Positions 29,434 through 38,500 of a stretch of 62,008 nt of DNA are shown here, piece after piece. Position numbers and translations under genes: made by a program. This stretch comes from a virus. The DNA is taken from positions 1 through 62,008 of the IMG/VR virus record IMGVR_UViG_3300023184_000001; one strand, 5' to 3'. Below the pieces are notes generated by a model that saw only the letters and a list, made by a program, of their open reading frames with translations, was not told the origin of the DNA and made no database searches. Positions within the stretch are counted from its first letter, which is position 1; every line of letters begins with the position of its first letter.

Positions 29434-30809
29434 ATTTATCAGAATATGGGTGGCCCCGACCACATGGGTTTGAGCCATTCGACCATCAAAAGGTCACATC
29501 AGAATTTTTGATTTCCAACCGCAAGGCGTTCTGCTTCAACGAGCAAGGCACCGGCAAGACTGCATCAGTGATCTGGGCAGTCGATTACTTGATGAGCATC
29601 AGGGCGGTGAAGCGTGTGTTAGTGGTATGCCCTTTGTCCATCATGAAGGCCGCTTGGCAGGCTGACTTGTTCAAGTTTGCAATTCATCGAACTGTTGCTA
29701 TTGCTTACGGTAGCGCAGCCAAGCGAAAGGAGATCGTCAAAAGCGGTGCCGAGTTCGTTGTAATAAATTACGATGGGGTTGCGGTTGTCAAGGAGGAACT
29801 ACTTGCTGGTGGGTTCGACTTGATCGTAGTCGATGAGGCGTCAGCGTACAAGAACGCGCAGACAGACAGGTGGAAGGCACTGCGAGACCTCAACAAGGTG
29901 ATCAAGGGCCTGTGGATGCTTACTGGTACGCCAGCAGCGCAGTCTCCCGCCGATGCTTACGGGCTGGCAAAGCTCGTCAACCCCACTTCAGTGTCGCCGT
30001 TCTTTGGGCAGTTCAAGGATACGGTAATGAACAAAGTGAGCTTGTATCGGTGGGTGCCCAAACCTAGCGCACAGGCTACTGTGCACAAGATACTTCAGCC
30101 AGCAATTCGGTTTGAGAAAGCCCAGTGCCTTGATCTGCCACCAATTACTTTCGTAGACCGTGACGCACCACTTACCCCGCAGCAACAAAAGTTTTATGGC
30201 ATCCTGAAAAAGCAGATGCTCATCGAGGCCGCAGGGGAGGAGATTACCGCAGTCAACGCCGCCGTGCAGGTGAGCAAGCTGCTGCAGATTTCATGCGGGT
30301 CGGTGTACACAGACAACCGCGAGGTGATTGAGTTTGATGTTAGCAACCGGCTAAACGTGGTGCAGGAGATCATCGACGAGTCAAGCCACAAGGTGCTTGT
30401 GTTCGTTCCGTTTACACATACCATCGACCTGTTAAAGAAGCACCTCGAAAAGCAACACATCACGTGCGCGGTCATCAACGGTGCTGTCAGCCTCAACCAA
30501 CGTAGTGACATCGTTAAGAGCTTCCAAGAGCAGCCGACCATCAAGGTGCTCATCATCCAGCCACAAGCCGCAGCGCACGGGTTAACCCTAACCGCCGCCG
30601 ACACTATCATCTGGTACGCTCCCTGCACCAGCGTAGAGACATACCTGCAAGCCAATGCACGCATTGACCGCCCCGGCCAGAAAAACAACATGACCATCGT
30701 GCACATATCAGGGAGTCCGGTAGAAGCCAAGGTCTACTCCCTCCTGCGCAACAACATAGGCAACCACCAAAAAATCATTGATCTGTACCATCAAGAAATT
30801 TCTTTATAA
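29430..30809 (+). CDS. SNF2/DEAD-like helicase
   Basis: The protein has 459 residues. Motif I 'NEQGTGKTAS' (about 36-45), motif II 'VVDEASAYKN', motif III 'MLTGTPA', motif V 'IIQPQAAAHGLTLTAAD', motif VI 'YLQANARIDRPGQKN'. This is the two-RecA-domain arrangement of phage SNF2-type helicases, which translocate on dsDNA and help replication or recombination. Ordinary length. It ends the block started by the 24727 promoter. Confidence 0.9.
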   Translation: MNLSEYGWPRPHGFEPFDHQKVTSEFLISNRKAFCFNEQGTGKTASVIWAVDYLMSIRAVKRVLVVCPLSIMKAAWQADLFKFAIHRTVAIAYGSAAKRKEIVKSGAEFVVINYDGVAVVKEELLAGGFDLIVVDEASAYKNAQTDRWKALRDLNKVIKGLWMLTGTPAAQSPADAYGLAKLVNPTSVSPFFGQFKDTVMNKVSLYRWVPKPSAQATVHKILQPAIRFEKAQCLDLPPITFVDRDAPLTPQQQKFYGILKKQMLIEAAGEEITAVNAAVQVSKLLQISCGSVYTDNREVIEFDVSNRLNVVQEIIDESSHKVLVFVPFTHTIDLLKKHLEKQHITCAVINGAVSLNQRSDIVKSFQEQPTIKVLIIQPQAAAHGLTLTAADTIIWYAPCTSVETYLQANARIDRPGQKNNMTIVHISGSPVEAKVYSLLRNNIGNHQKIIDLYHQEISL

Positions 30810-30814
30810 ATCGT

Positions 30815-30842
30815 TTGACAATGTACAATCTTGTGTTATAGT
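30815..30842 (+). promoter_or_regulatory. Early promoter for the SSB/primase genes
   Basis: TTGACA (30815-30820), 16 bases, TATAGT (30837-30842), with TTGTGT before the -10. It reads into 30894 and the primase-helicase operon. Confidence 0.8.
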
Positions 30843-30893
30843 CAGTTCCGTAGGCAGGTAGCCTACATTCCCACCAACCATTAGGAGTATTAG

Positions 30894-31313
30894 ATGACTG
30901 AAGAAATTTCAGAGGATAAGAGCCCCCCAAACTTGGCCGCGCTAGCTAACGTCTACCTCAAGATTCGTGACGCTCGGGCTGTGCTAAAAACGGAGTTCGC
31001 TACGAATGACTCTGTTCTGCAAGAGCAGATGGACCTGCTGGAAACCAACATGCTTGACGCATGTAAAGAGTTGAACGCAAGTAGCATCAAGACCCCATAC
31101 GGCACAATCATTCGCTCAATTAAGTCACGGTATTGGACGAACGATTGGGATTCGATGTACACCTTTATTAGAGAGCAAGGTGCATTTGGCCTGTTAGAGA
31201 AACGACTTCATCAAACAAACATGAAGGAATTTCTTGTTGAGAATCCTGACCTTCTGCCTATGGGTCTGAATGTCGAGAGTGAGTACACCGTGGTAGTCCG
31301 TAAAGCAAAATGA
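30894..31313 (+). CDS. Conserved replication-region protein (Gam-like?)
   Basis: ATG 30894 follows TAGGAG; 139 residues. A helical first half ('YLKIRDARAVLKTEFATND', 'EQMDLLETNMLDACKEL') and a second half 'TPYGTIIRSIKSRYWTNDW' ending 'GLNVESEYTVVVRK'. The layout (coiled coil, then beta region acting on an immunity-like target) recalls Mu Gam-type host-nuclease inhibitors, but the sequence match is weak. It directly precedes the ssDNA-binding-like gene. Confidence 0.65.
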   Translation: MTEEISEDKSPPNLAALANVYLKIRDARAVLKTEFATNDSVLQEQMDLLETNMLDACKELNASSIKTPYGTIIRSIKSRYWTNDWDSMYTFIREQGAFGLLEKRLHQTNMKEFLVENPDLLPMGLNVESEYTVVVRKAK

Positions 31314-31332
31314 AATTAACGAAAGAAACCAA

Positions 31333-32238
31333 ATGAGCAACATTACAGTTATCGACCAAGACCTCCCCGACTTCCTGCAATCCAGCGGGGTCAGCGAGCT
31401 TACCAAGTCCCTTATGGGCAACACGGGCATCAAGCGTATCGTGCCCAAGAACGGCATCTTCCGCAAGGAAGTCGGCGGCAAGGAGATGGGCAAAATCAAG
31501 GGTGACCTGAACGTCATCATTGTCAACTCGTCCCCCAAAGTTGGGCGCGTCTTTTACACATCGCAGTGGACTCCTGATGCTAAGCCGGTATCCCCCGATT
31601 GTTTCTCCAACGATGGCAACGTCCCCGACGTTGGGTCTGAGAATAGGCAAGCTGACCGCTGCGACTCCTGCCCTCAGAACATCAAGGGCTCAGGCCAAGG
31701 CAACTCTAAGGCTTGCCGCTACACCCGCCGCATTGCCGTGCTGCTTGAAGACGACTTTGACACCGCGCTTGAGGGCTCGGTCTATCAGATGAACTTGGCA
31801 TCCAAGTCTTTGTTTGGTGACAGCCCAACCCCCACTGCTCATATGTTTGAGGGCTATGTCAAGTATCTGGGCAACAACGGCAAGAGCCTTGACTGGTACA
31901 TCACCAAGCTGAGCTTCAACGAAAACAACGACAACCAGTCGATCCTGTTTTCTGCTGTGGAGCACATCAAGCGCCACCAATACGATGTGATTACCAAGGT
32001 TGGCGACACCCCCGAGGTGCACAAGATGATTACCATGACTTCGTTTCAAGCGCGGACAGACGGGTTTGCTAAGTTGGGAGCACCAAAGCCTGTAGCGCCA
32101 GCCCCTAAGGTTGCGAAAGTGGAAACCGAGGAGGTCGCCGAGCCCACCAAACGCGAAAGCAAAAAGGTTGAGCCCCCCACGCCTACGGCCAAGCGTGACT
32201 TGGGTTCTGTGCTCGCCGCATGGAGCGACGAGGAGTAA
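31333..32238 (+). CDS. Putative ssDNA-binding protein
   Basis: The protein has 301 residues. A central region with cysteines ('CFSNDGNVP', 'CDSCPQNIKG', 'KACRYTRRIAVLL') could bind zinc as in T4 gp32. Then comes a beta-rich part ('MFEGYVKYLGNNGKSLDWYI'), a Pro/Lys/Glu linker and the tail 'DLGSVLAAWSDEE'. An acidic tail with a final aromatic-acid cluster is typical of SSBs, which recruit partners with it. Place before the primase-helicase agrees. OB fold not proven by eye. Confidence 0.65.
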   Translation: MSNITVIDQDLPDFLQSSGVSELTKSLMGNTGIKRIVPKNGIFRKEVGGKEMGKIKGDLNVIIVNSSPKVGRVFYTSQWTPDAKPVSPDCFSNDGNVPDVGSENRQADRCDSCPQNIKGSGQGNSKACRYTRRIAVLLEDDFDTALEGSVYQMNLASKSLFGDSPTPTAHMFEGYVKYLGNNGKSLDWYITKLSFNENNDNQSILFSAVEHIKRHQYDVITKVGDTPEVHKMITMTSFQARTDGFAKLGAPKPVAPAPKVAKVETEEVAEPTKRESKKVEPPTPTAKRDLGSVLAAWSDEE

Positions 32239-32241
32239 GCT

Positions 32242-32490
32242 ATGAGCTACGGATACAGCCAGCGGCTAGTTGACGCAAACACCAATGCAGACGATGGCTC
32301 GATTGGCGTGTATCTGGGCAGTCGTTGCATCGCACTTGGTATATCTGTCAAAGACGTAGCGAATAGGCTTGGCGTAAGTCGGGCCACCGTCTACAACTGG
32401 TTCTGGGGGTCAGTGACCCCCAGCGCTAGTCACTCTGACAAAATTAACAAGTACCTGCACGCACTCAAAAACCGCAAACACCATGCCTGA
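32242..32490 (+). CDS. HTH DNA-binding protein
   Basis: The protein has 82 residues. 'GISVKDVANRLGVSRATVYNWF' is a clear helix-turn-helix of the XRE/Cro type, followed by 'GSVTPSASHSDKINKYLHAL'. It is a likely transcription regulator of the phage, and a second candidate to bind the dispersed palindromes. It overlaps the primase-helicase by eight bases. Confidence 0.8.
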   Translation: MSYGYSQRLVDANTNADDGSIGVYLGSRCIALGISVKDVANRLGVSRATVYNWFWGSVTPSASHSDKINKYLHALKNRKHHA

Positions 32491-35329
32491 CTTTGACCTA
32501 CTTGACGCTGTACTGCCTACAGAAGGGCGGTACTGCGTGATGGGGATTGGACGGTACCCAGATCAGAAGTTTGTAGATACTAGGGAAGAGCTTAACGCGA
32601 TAGCCGAGCGGTTTGTAGCCAACGGTGTAGATACGTATTTTGGTTGCGCCAAGTACGGCCCCCTGAACAATCGCACGCACGCCAACGCCACGTACTTTCG
32701 TGCGCTATGGATGGACATTGACTGCGGCCCCACGAAGGCAGCACCAGATGAGAAGGGCGTTATCAAGGGCTACATAGACCAAGCAACAGGGCTTAGCGAG
32801 TTCCAGAAGTTTTGTGTAGCTGTTAGCCTACCTCGACCCATCTTGGTGAGTTCTGGCTACGGGATTCATGCCTACTGGCTGCTTGCTGAGACAGTCTCCC
32901 GCGCAGAGTGGGAGCCACTCGCCGAACGACTCCGAGAGCTTTGCACAGAGCAAGGCTTCATAGTGGACCCATCGGTGTTTGAGGCATCGCGCATCCTCCG
33001 CATACCCGGTACTTTTAACTTCAAGCAGTCCGACCCCCAACCCGTCACTGTGCTTAACGAGCGCAGTGCCCGCATACCTTATGCAAAACTAAAAGAACTA
33101 TTAGGAGCAGCAGAACCCAAGGAAGAGAAGCCTGACTTTATCCCCCGCGCCATGAGCCCAATGATGGAAGCGTTGCTGGGCAACAAGATCAAGCGGTTTA
33201 AGACCATCATGCTGAAGTCAGCAAACGGAGTCGGCTGTGCACAGTTGCTCCATTGCTTTGAGAACCAAGCAGATATAGACGAGCCGTTGTGGAGGTCGGC
33301 GTTATCCATCGCCGCATTTTGCATCGACAAGGACAAGGCAGCACACAAGCTATCGAGTAACCATCCGGGCTACGACCCTGACGAGGTAGAGCGCAAGGTA
33401 GAGCAGATCGTGAAGCACGGGGGTCCACACCGCTGCACCACGTTTGAAAAGTTAAACCCATCAGGGTGCACCGACTGTCAGCACAAGGGGAAGATCAAGT
33501 CCCCCATCGTGCTTGGTGTCGAGATAGAGGAGGCTAATGACGCCGACAACGAAGTGACCGTAGAGACCAAGGAGGGGGTGGAGACTGTAACCATACCTGA
33601 GTACCCATTCCCATTTTTTCGGGGTAAGAACGGTGGTGTCTACAGGAAGCCGATGGAGGATGAAGCAGACCCTGAGATGGTCTATGAGCACGACTTGTAC
33701 GTAGTAAAACGCATGAGAGACCCCGGGGTAGGAGAAGTCATTTTGTTTCGCCTGCACCTACCGCATGACGGCGTTAGAGAGTTTGCGATATCGACAGCAG
33801 CTATATCGTCCAAGGATGAGTTGCGTAAGGCACTAGCCCAACAAGGTGTAGTGGCACACCACAAGCAGTATGAACACTTGGCCGTGTACGTGGTCACGTT
33901 CATCAAGAACCTACAGTATTCAAAGAAAGCAGACATTATGAGAACACAATTCGGATGGGTAGAGGGTGACAGCAAGTTCATCATGGGTGACCGAGAGATC
34001 ACTAAGGACGGGGTGTTCTACAGCCCGCCGACAACAGCTACAGAATTCTTTGCGGAGAAAATTCATCCTAAGGGCACCTTCGACAAGTGGAAAGAAGTGT
34101 TTAACCTATACGCTCGGCCCGGTATGGAGCCCCATGCGTTTGCAGCGCTTACAGCATTTGGCTCACCACTCATGCCGTTCACTGGTTTGGATGGGGCAAT
34201 CATCAACGTGATCTACGAAGAGGCTGGCTCTGGTAAGTCCACCATCTTGCGTATGTGCAATAGCGTCTACGGCCAACCCAAGGAGTTGATGGCGATTGAG
34301 AAGGACACGCTCAACGCAAAGATGCAGCAGCTAGGGGTGATGAACAACCTACCCAACACCATCGACGAGATCACCAACATGCGCCCCCTAGACTTTTCGG
34401 ACTTGGCGTACGGCATCAGTCATGGTCGAGGTAAGAACCGTATGACGGGCTCAACCAACGCACTGCGCCTCAACAACACCTCATGGAAAAACATGACATT
34501 AGCGTCGGCCAACGCCAGCTTTCACGAGAAGCTGTCGATGCTCAAGAACACGCCCGATGGTGAGTCCGTGCGCTTGATGGAGTACAAGATCGAGCCCAAC
34601 AACGTGATTGGTGTGGCTGTGGGTAAGGAGATGTTTGACCATCAACTCAATGAGAACTACGGCCATGCAGGTGAGATATACATAAGCTGGCTGGTCAACA
34701 ACTTGGAGGAGGCCAAGGAGCTAGTCAAGAAGGTTCAGGCCCGCATTGACAAGGAAGTGCAGTTCACTAGCCGAGAGCGTTTCTGGTCGGCACAGGCAGC
34801 GTGCAACATTGCTGGCGGTTTGATCGCAAGAAACCTTGGCCTACACGACTACGATATGGCCGCTGTGTACGCATGGCTCAAGGGCATGTTGTCTGAGATG
34901 CGCCACGATGTTAAGCCCCCGGTGTCCAACCCAGCATCTGCGCTTGGCGAGTTCATCAACGCGCACATCCTCAATACGCTGGTGGTCAACGGAGAAGTAG
35001 ACGCCCGAAGTAACTTGGTTTCCATGCCAAGCCTAGAGCCACGGGGGGAGTTGCTAGTACGCTTTGAACCGGATACCAAGCACCTGTACGTTTCCGCCAA
35101 GAAGTTTAAGGACTTCTGCGTAGAGCGGCAGGTGAACTACAAGAGCCTGTTAGCCAACCTGACTAAGAACGAGGTGTTCATGGAAGCCACAAACAAGCGT
35201 ATGGCTAAAGGCATGAAGGTTGACTCCCCTGCAGTGCGCGTGCTCAAATTTAATACGTCTAAATCTGAGTTCTTGCAAGTAGACGTATTGCTGGCAAATG
35301 AAGATCGAGACAGTCTCGTATCAAATTAA
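32483..35329 (+). CDS. Primase-helicase (AEP primase plus DUF927-like ATPase)
   Basis: The protein has 948 residues. The N-terminal archaeo-eukaryotic primase-like domain has 'ALWMDIDCG' (D-x-D), 'VSSGYGIHAYWLL' (His) and 'ASRILRIPGTFNFK'. The middle holds a Cys/His cluster ('HRCTTFEKLNPSGCTDCQH'). The C-terminal half is a DUF927-type helicase with Walker A 'EEAGSGKST' (about 583-591) and Walker B-like 'NTIDEIT'. It would prime and unwind phage DNA, working with the PolA. No separate DnaB or DnaG is seen. Confidence 0.85.
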   Translation: MPDFDLLDAVLPTEGRYCVMGIGRYPDQKFVDTREELNAIAERFVANGVDTYFGCAKYGPLNNRTHANATYFRALWMDIDCGPTKAAPDEKGVIKGYIDQATGLSEFQKFCVAVSLPRPILVSSGYGIHAYWLLAETVSRAEWEPLAERLRELCTEQGFIVDPSVFEASRILRIPGTFNFKQSDPQPVTVLNERSARIPYAKLKELLGAAEPKEEKPDFIPRAMSPMMEALLGNKIKRFKTIMLKSANGVGCAQLLHCFENQADIDEPLWRSALSIAAFCIDKDKAAHKLSSNHPGYDPDEVERKVEQIVKHGGPHRCTTFEKLNPSGCTDCQHKGKIKSPIVLGVEIEEANDADNEVTVETKEGVETVTIPEYPFPFFRGKNGGVYRKPMEDEADPEMVYEHDLYVVKRMRDPGVGEVILFRLHLPHDGVREFAISTAAISSKDELRKALAQQGVVAHHKQYEHLAVYVVTFIKNLQYSKKADIMRTQFGWVEGDSKFIMGDREITKDGVFYSPPTTATEFFAEKIHPKGTFDKWKEVFNLYARPGMEPHAFAALTAFGSPLMPFTGLDGAIINVIYEEAGSGKSTILRMCNSVYGQPKELMAIEKDTLNAKMQQLGVMNNLPNTIDEITNMRPLDFSDLAYGISHGRGKNRMTGSTNALRLNNTSWKNMTLASANASFHEKLSMLKNTPDGESVRLMEYKIEPNNVIGVAVGKEMFDHQLNENYGHAGEIYISWLVNNLEEAKELVKKVQARIDKEVQFTSRERFWSAQAACNIAGGLIARNLGLHDYDMAAVYAWLKGMLSEMRHDVKPPVSNPASALGEFINAHILNTLVVNGEVDARSNLVSMPSLEPRGELLVRFEPDTKHLYVSAKKFKDFCVERQVNYKSLLANLTKNEVFMEATNKRMAKGMKVDSPAVRVLKFNTSKSEFLQVDVLLANEDRDSLVSN

Positions 35330-35492
35330 GTGGTCAAAGTTTCACAAAGGGTGTTCGTTCTTTGTGCCCTGCATTGACCACCGAGCAGCCAAGAAATCGG
35401 TACTGACTGTAGCTGAACGACTGAAGATGGATGTCGTCATCAAAGTAGTGATTGAAGATGGCATAAAGGGGTTGCGCATCTGGAGAGTTTGA
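35298..35492 (+). CDS. Small basic protein at the end of the early arm (64 aa)
   Basis: ATG 35298 overlaps the primase-helicase end by 32 bases. 'YQIKWSKFHKGCSFFVPCIDHRAAKKSVLTVAERL' and 'DVVIKVVIEDGIKGLRIWRV': an alpha/beta pattern with two cysteines, as in small early phage proteins that contain 'KGxSFFVPxxDxxxxK'. Function unknown. Confidence 0.65.
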   Translation: MKIETVSYQIKWSKFHKGCSFFVPCIDHRAAKKSVLTVAERLKMDVVIKVVIEDGIKGLRIWRV

Positions 35493-35497
35493 TGTAC

Positions 35498-35517
35498 ACT
35501 AGCTTCTTTGCTAGTGC
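35498..35517. terminator. Hairpin between convergent arms
   Basis: CACTAGC (35498-35504), six-base loop, GCTAGTG (35511-35517). It has no T tail in either direction. It may add to termination of both arms. Confidence 0.5.
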
Positions 35518-35543
35518 CTCTCCTTGACGGTAACCCCGTCTTA

Positions 35544-35569
35544 CCCCCGGTCTTCACCGGGGGTTTTTT
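35544..35569 (+). terminator. Intrinsic terminator of the early arm
   Basis: CCCCCGGT (35544-35551), loop of four, ACCGGGGG (35556-35563), TTTTTT (35564-35569). It overlaps the stop of the giant late gene on the other strand. On the minus strand the same hairpin lacks a T run. Confidence 0.9.
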
Positions 35570-38500
35570 ATGGTTCTTTTTTGTCGTAGGACTCTAGAGC
35601 CTCGATAGCCTTATCCACAGTATCCCCAAGCAACCTTGCATTTTTTGGTGTGATATTTACCCCGGCGTTTACCCCGAGGTTAGCTTTAAGCTTAGCATCG
35701 GAAAGAATTAACTTAAACACCGCATCACTTGCAAATGCCTTCTCTGGGTGCTTGCCGTTAAACTCTTGTAGCTTGCCGAGGGTCTCCTCAAACTTAGCCT
35801 CAAAGCGTTGCTGGTAATCCGCTGGCTTATCCAAATCTATAGACTTGCGGAAGTTGTCTTTAATATCGTTAGCAATTTTGTTCTTTTCTTCATCAACGGC
35901 TTTCTCCGCAGCGAAGGCTTTGAACCCACGCTCTTGCGCCTCGACAACTTTAGCTGGGCGGAATCCAATAGCCTGACCTGCAATGGCAGAAGCGGGGAGC
36001 TTGCCTTTTTCAAGCAGTTTGACCCCCCGCGTGTCCTCCACACCTTCAGTAGCATACCGATGCGCAATCAACAGTTTGCTTACAGAGGCAGGGGAAATTT
36101 TTTCTAGGGCAAGTTCGTACTCGCCATTGATACCTAGCTGGATACCTTTGGCGATATCTAGCGCAGTGCTAGCCCCAGCACCGGCCAATACCCAACCCAA
36201 GTTCATAGCAGTCTCAGTAAGATTTTTGCTGTGTGGTAGCTCACGGAAAAACATGTCGTTGAGGGATAAACGATTAGCAACATCCGAACCAGTCATCTTG
36301 TTAATTAGTCCAGTTTTAAGTATGTCGGCGATATGCGTGCTACCGAATACCTTATCCATGTAGACGCTCTTCCACCAAGTCGGGTAGTCAATATCTTTCA
36401 TTTCGGCTGGAGCATCTGGGTCCCTACCCCACTTAGCCCATGCAGCACCTAATATACCCATAACAACATTAAACAACGGCAGGGCAGTGAGGCCACCGGC
36501 AAGTAAGTGAGTACCCATAATGCCGAAAAACTTAGTTGCTGCAGCAACTTTGCCCTCCTTGTTCATAAGGGGCAACATACGGAAAAAGTTGCCGACTAGC
36601 AACCTAGTTGTAGTCAACGGGAAAAATTTGTACATGGTGACGAACTTGCCACCAGCACCGCGCATAATCATCGGTTTGCCGGAAGCTGAATTATTGCCTA
36701 AGGCTTCTGTCACTTCCTGCACCGCGCTATGCACAGCTTCCGCACGGGGTAAACCTTCACTTCGGTATAGATCGTACGAAGTGAGAAACAATACCTCTCG
36801 GGACAAGCGCTCACCGTGGTGCATGAGCCCGCCCATGATGAGAGTATTTGCTGCATCTTTGCTGTTCTCTACCCACTTGCTATCCAGCTTGCTACCTGTT
36901 TTTCTGGCTTGGGAAAATACTTCGTTAGCTAGCGTATCGGTAGTGACACCGTACATGGCGTTCATGTCCCGCACAGCTTTGCGCTGATCAGGTGTAAGCC
37001 CACGAGCAAACTCAATGCTTGGTGCACGCCATGTAGTAGTGCCGTCGGCGTTCTTCTGCACGACACCGTACTGATTCCATATTTTCATCCGTTGCGAAAG
37101 CGCTGCAAGAGCCTTTGGACCGTGGTTGCCAGCAAGCACTGGAATGCCTTTTAACACAATGTCAGCAGGTTGCAACATGGCCGAGGACCAGCTAGTAAGA
37201 TTCCGAACAAACGATACCTTAGTTACCATGTCCGTAAACTGTTCAGCACCTTGGGCAATTCCAGTTTTTGCTTTAGGTTCTAAATACTCGGCGACCATCT
37301 CCTTCGCACGGGTAACAAGCGGTCGGTATTTTTCTTCCGGGCCGACTAACCCACGCTCCGCCGCTGCCAATGCTTGCCGAACAGGGGTACCGAACTTGAG
37401 TTTGCTGTACGCTTTAGAAGCTTTTAAACCGTAAGAGTTTAAGTTCCGCAGCACATCAGAGCTAAAGCCCGCAGTACCCTCTCGGTGAATAAACATCTTG
37501 CGAATACTACCTTCTGGCATAGAGGTTAGGTATGCTTGATACAAGTTGTCTTTCATAGCCGCACGCACGGGTGTAGGATCAATAGCGTAGCCAATCGGTG
37601 CTGCATCAATAGCAGCATATCCAGCTTTTAAAAGTTCACTGCTAGATTCAATTGACCTACGCAACTCCACGCCACCAATATCCGCGCTCTTAACAATATA
37701 CCCGTCTTGCTCTAGCTCTTTTACATCTCTACCCTGACTATCTGCGTAGTTTTGCGCAGCGCGTTCACGCTCAGCCTTGGTATCAAAACGCATTGACAAA
37801 TAGTTTGCGCTACCCCGCTTGCCTATCTTTAGGATAAAGTCCCCATGCCGCATAAGCGGGAAGTACGGCTCAATCAAGTTTTCTTTTTGGTAGATTTCAC
37901 GAATACCGGCGATCAACTTTTTGCGGTCAGCGTCAGGGATGTCTAATTGGTCAAGATTTTCAGTGATGATGTGAAGCTGAAGCTCATTCATCTCCTTGTA
38001 GTAATCGCGTGTATCGCGATACAGTTGTTGCCCCGTTTTAGGCAACGCTGCGAATGCAGTATCAAGAGGTTCGTTTGATCTTGTATCCCCAACTTTGGCG
38101 GGGTCGTATTTAGCAAGAGTAGACACATGCGTTAAGTCTTCAAACGCAACCCGTGCATCGGGGTGAGCACGATAGAAACGTTTTGTTTGTTCTGTTATTT
38201 TGGAAGTGCTGCGCAAAATGTTCTGCGTCATGCCTGACATCTGTTGCATGAGCTTAGCTACTTCTTTTAGCGCAGGTATACGTTCGCCGGGTCCACGGGC
38301 AATGGTATCTATGTCAAAGAAGTTAGATATTTTGCTGCGGGCGCTATCGGTCATCCCGTCCCAAGCACCACTCAACGCTCTCCATATCTTGATTGGGTCA
38401 CGCACTGCCGCCTGAATAGATACCGCCTTGCCTAGCTCTTCACCAGCGCGGCTATCGGCAGTAGTCTTTGCTGCTTTAGAGGCATCCCTATCTAGCTGTT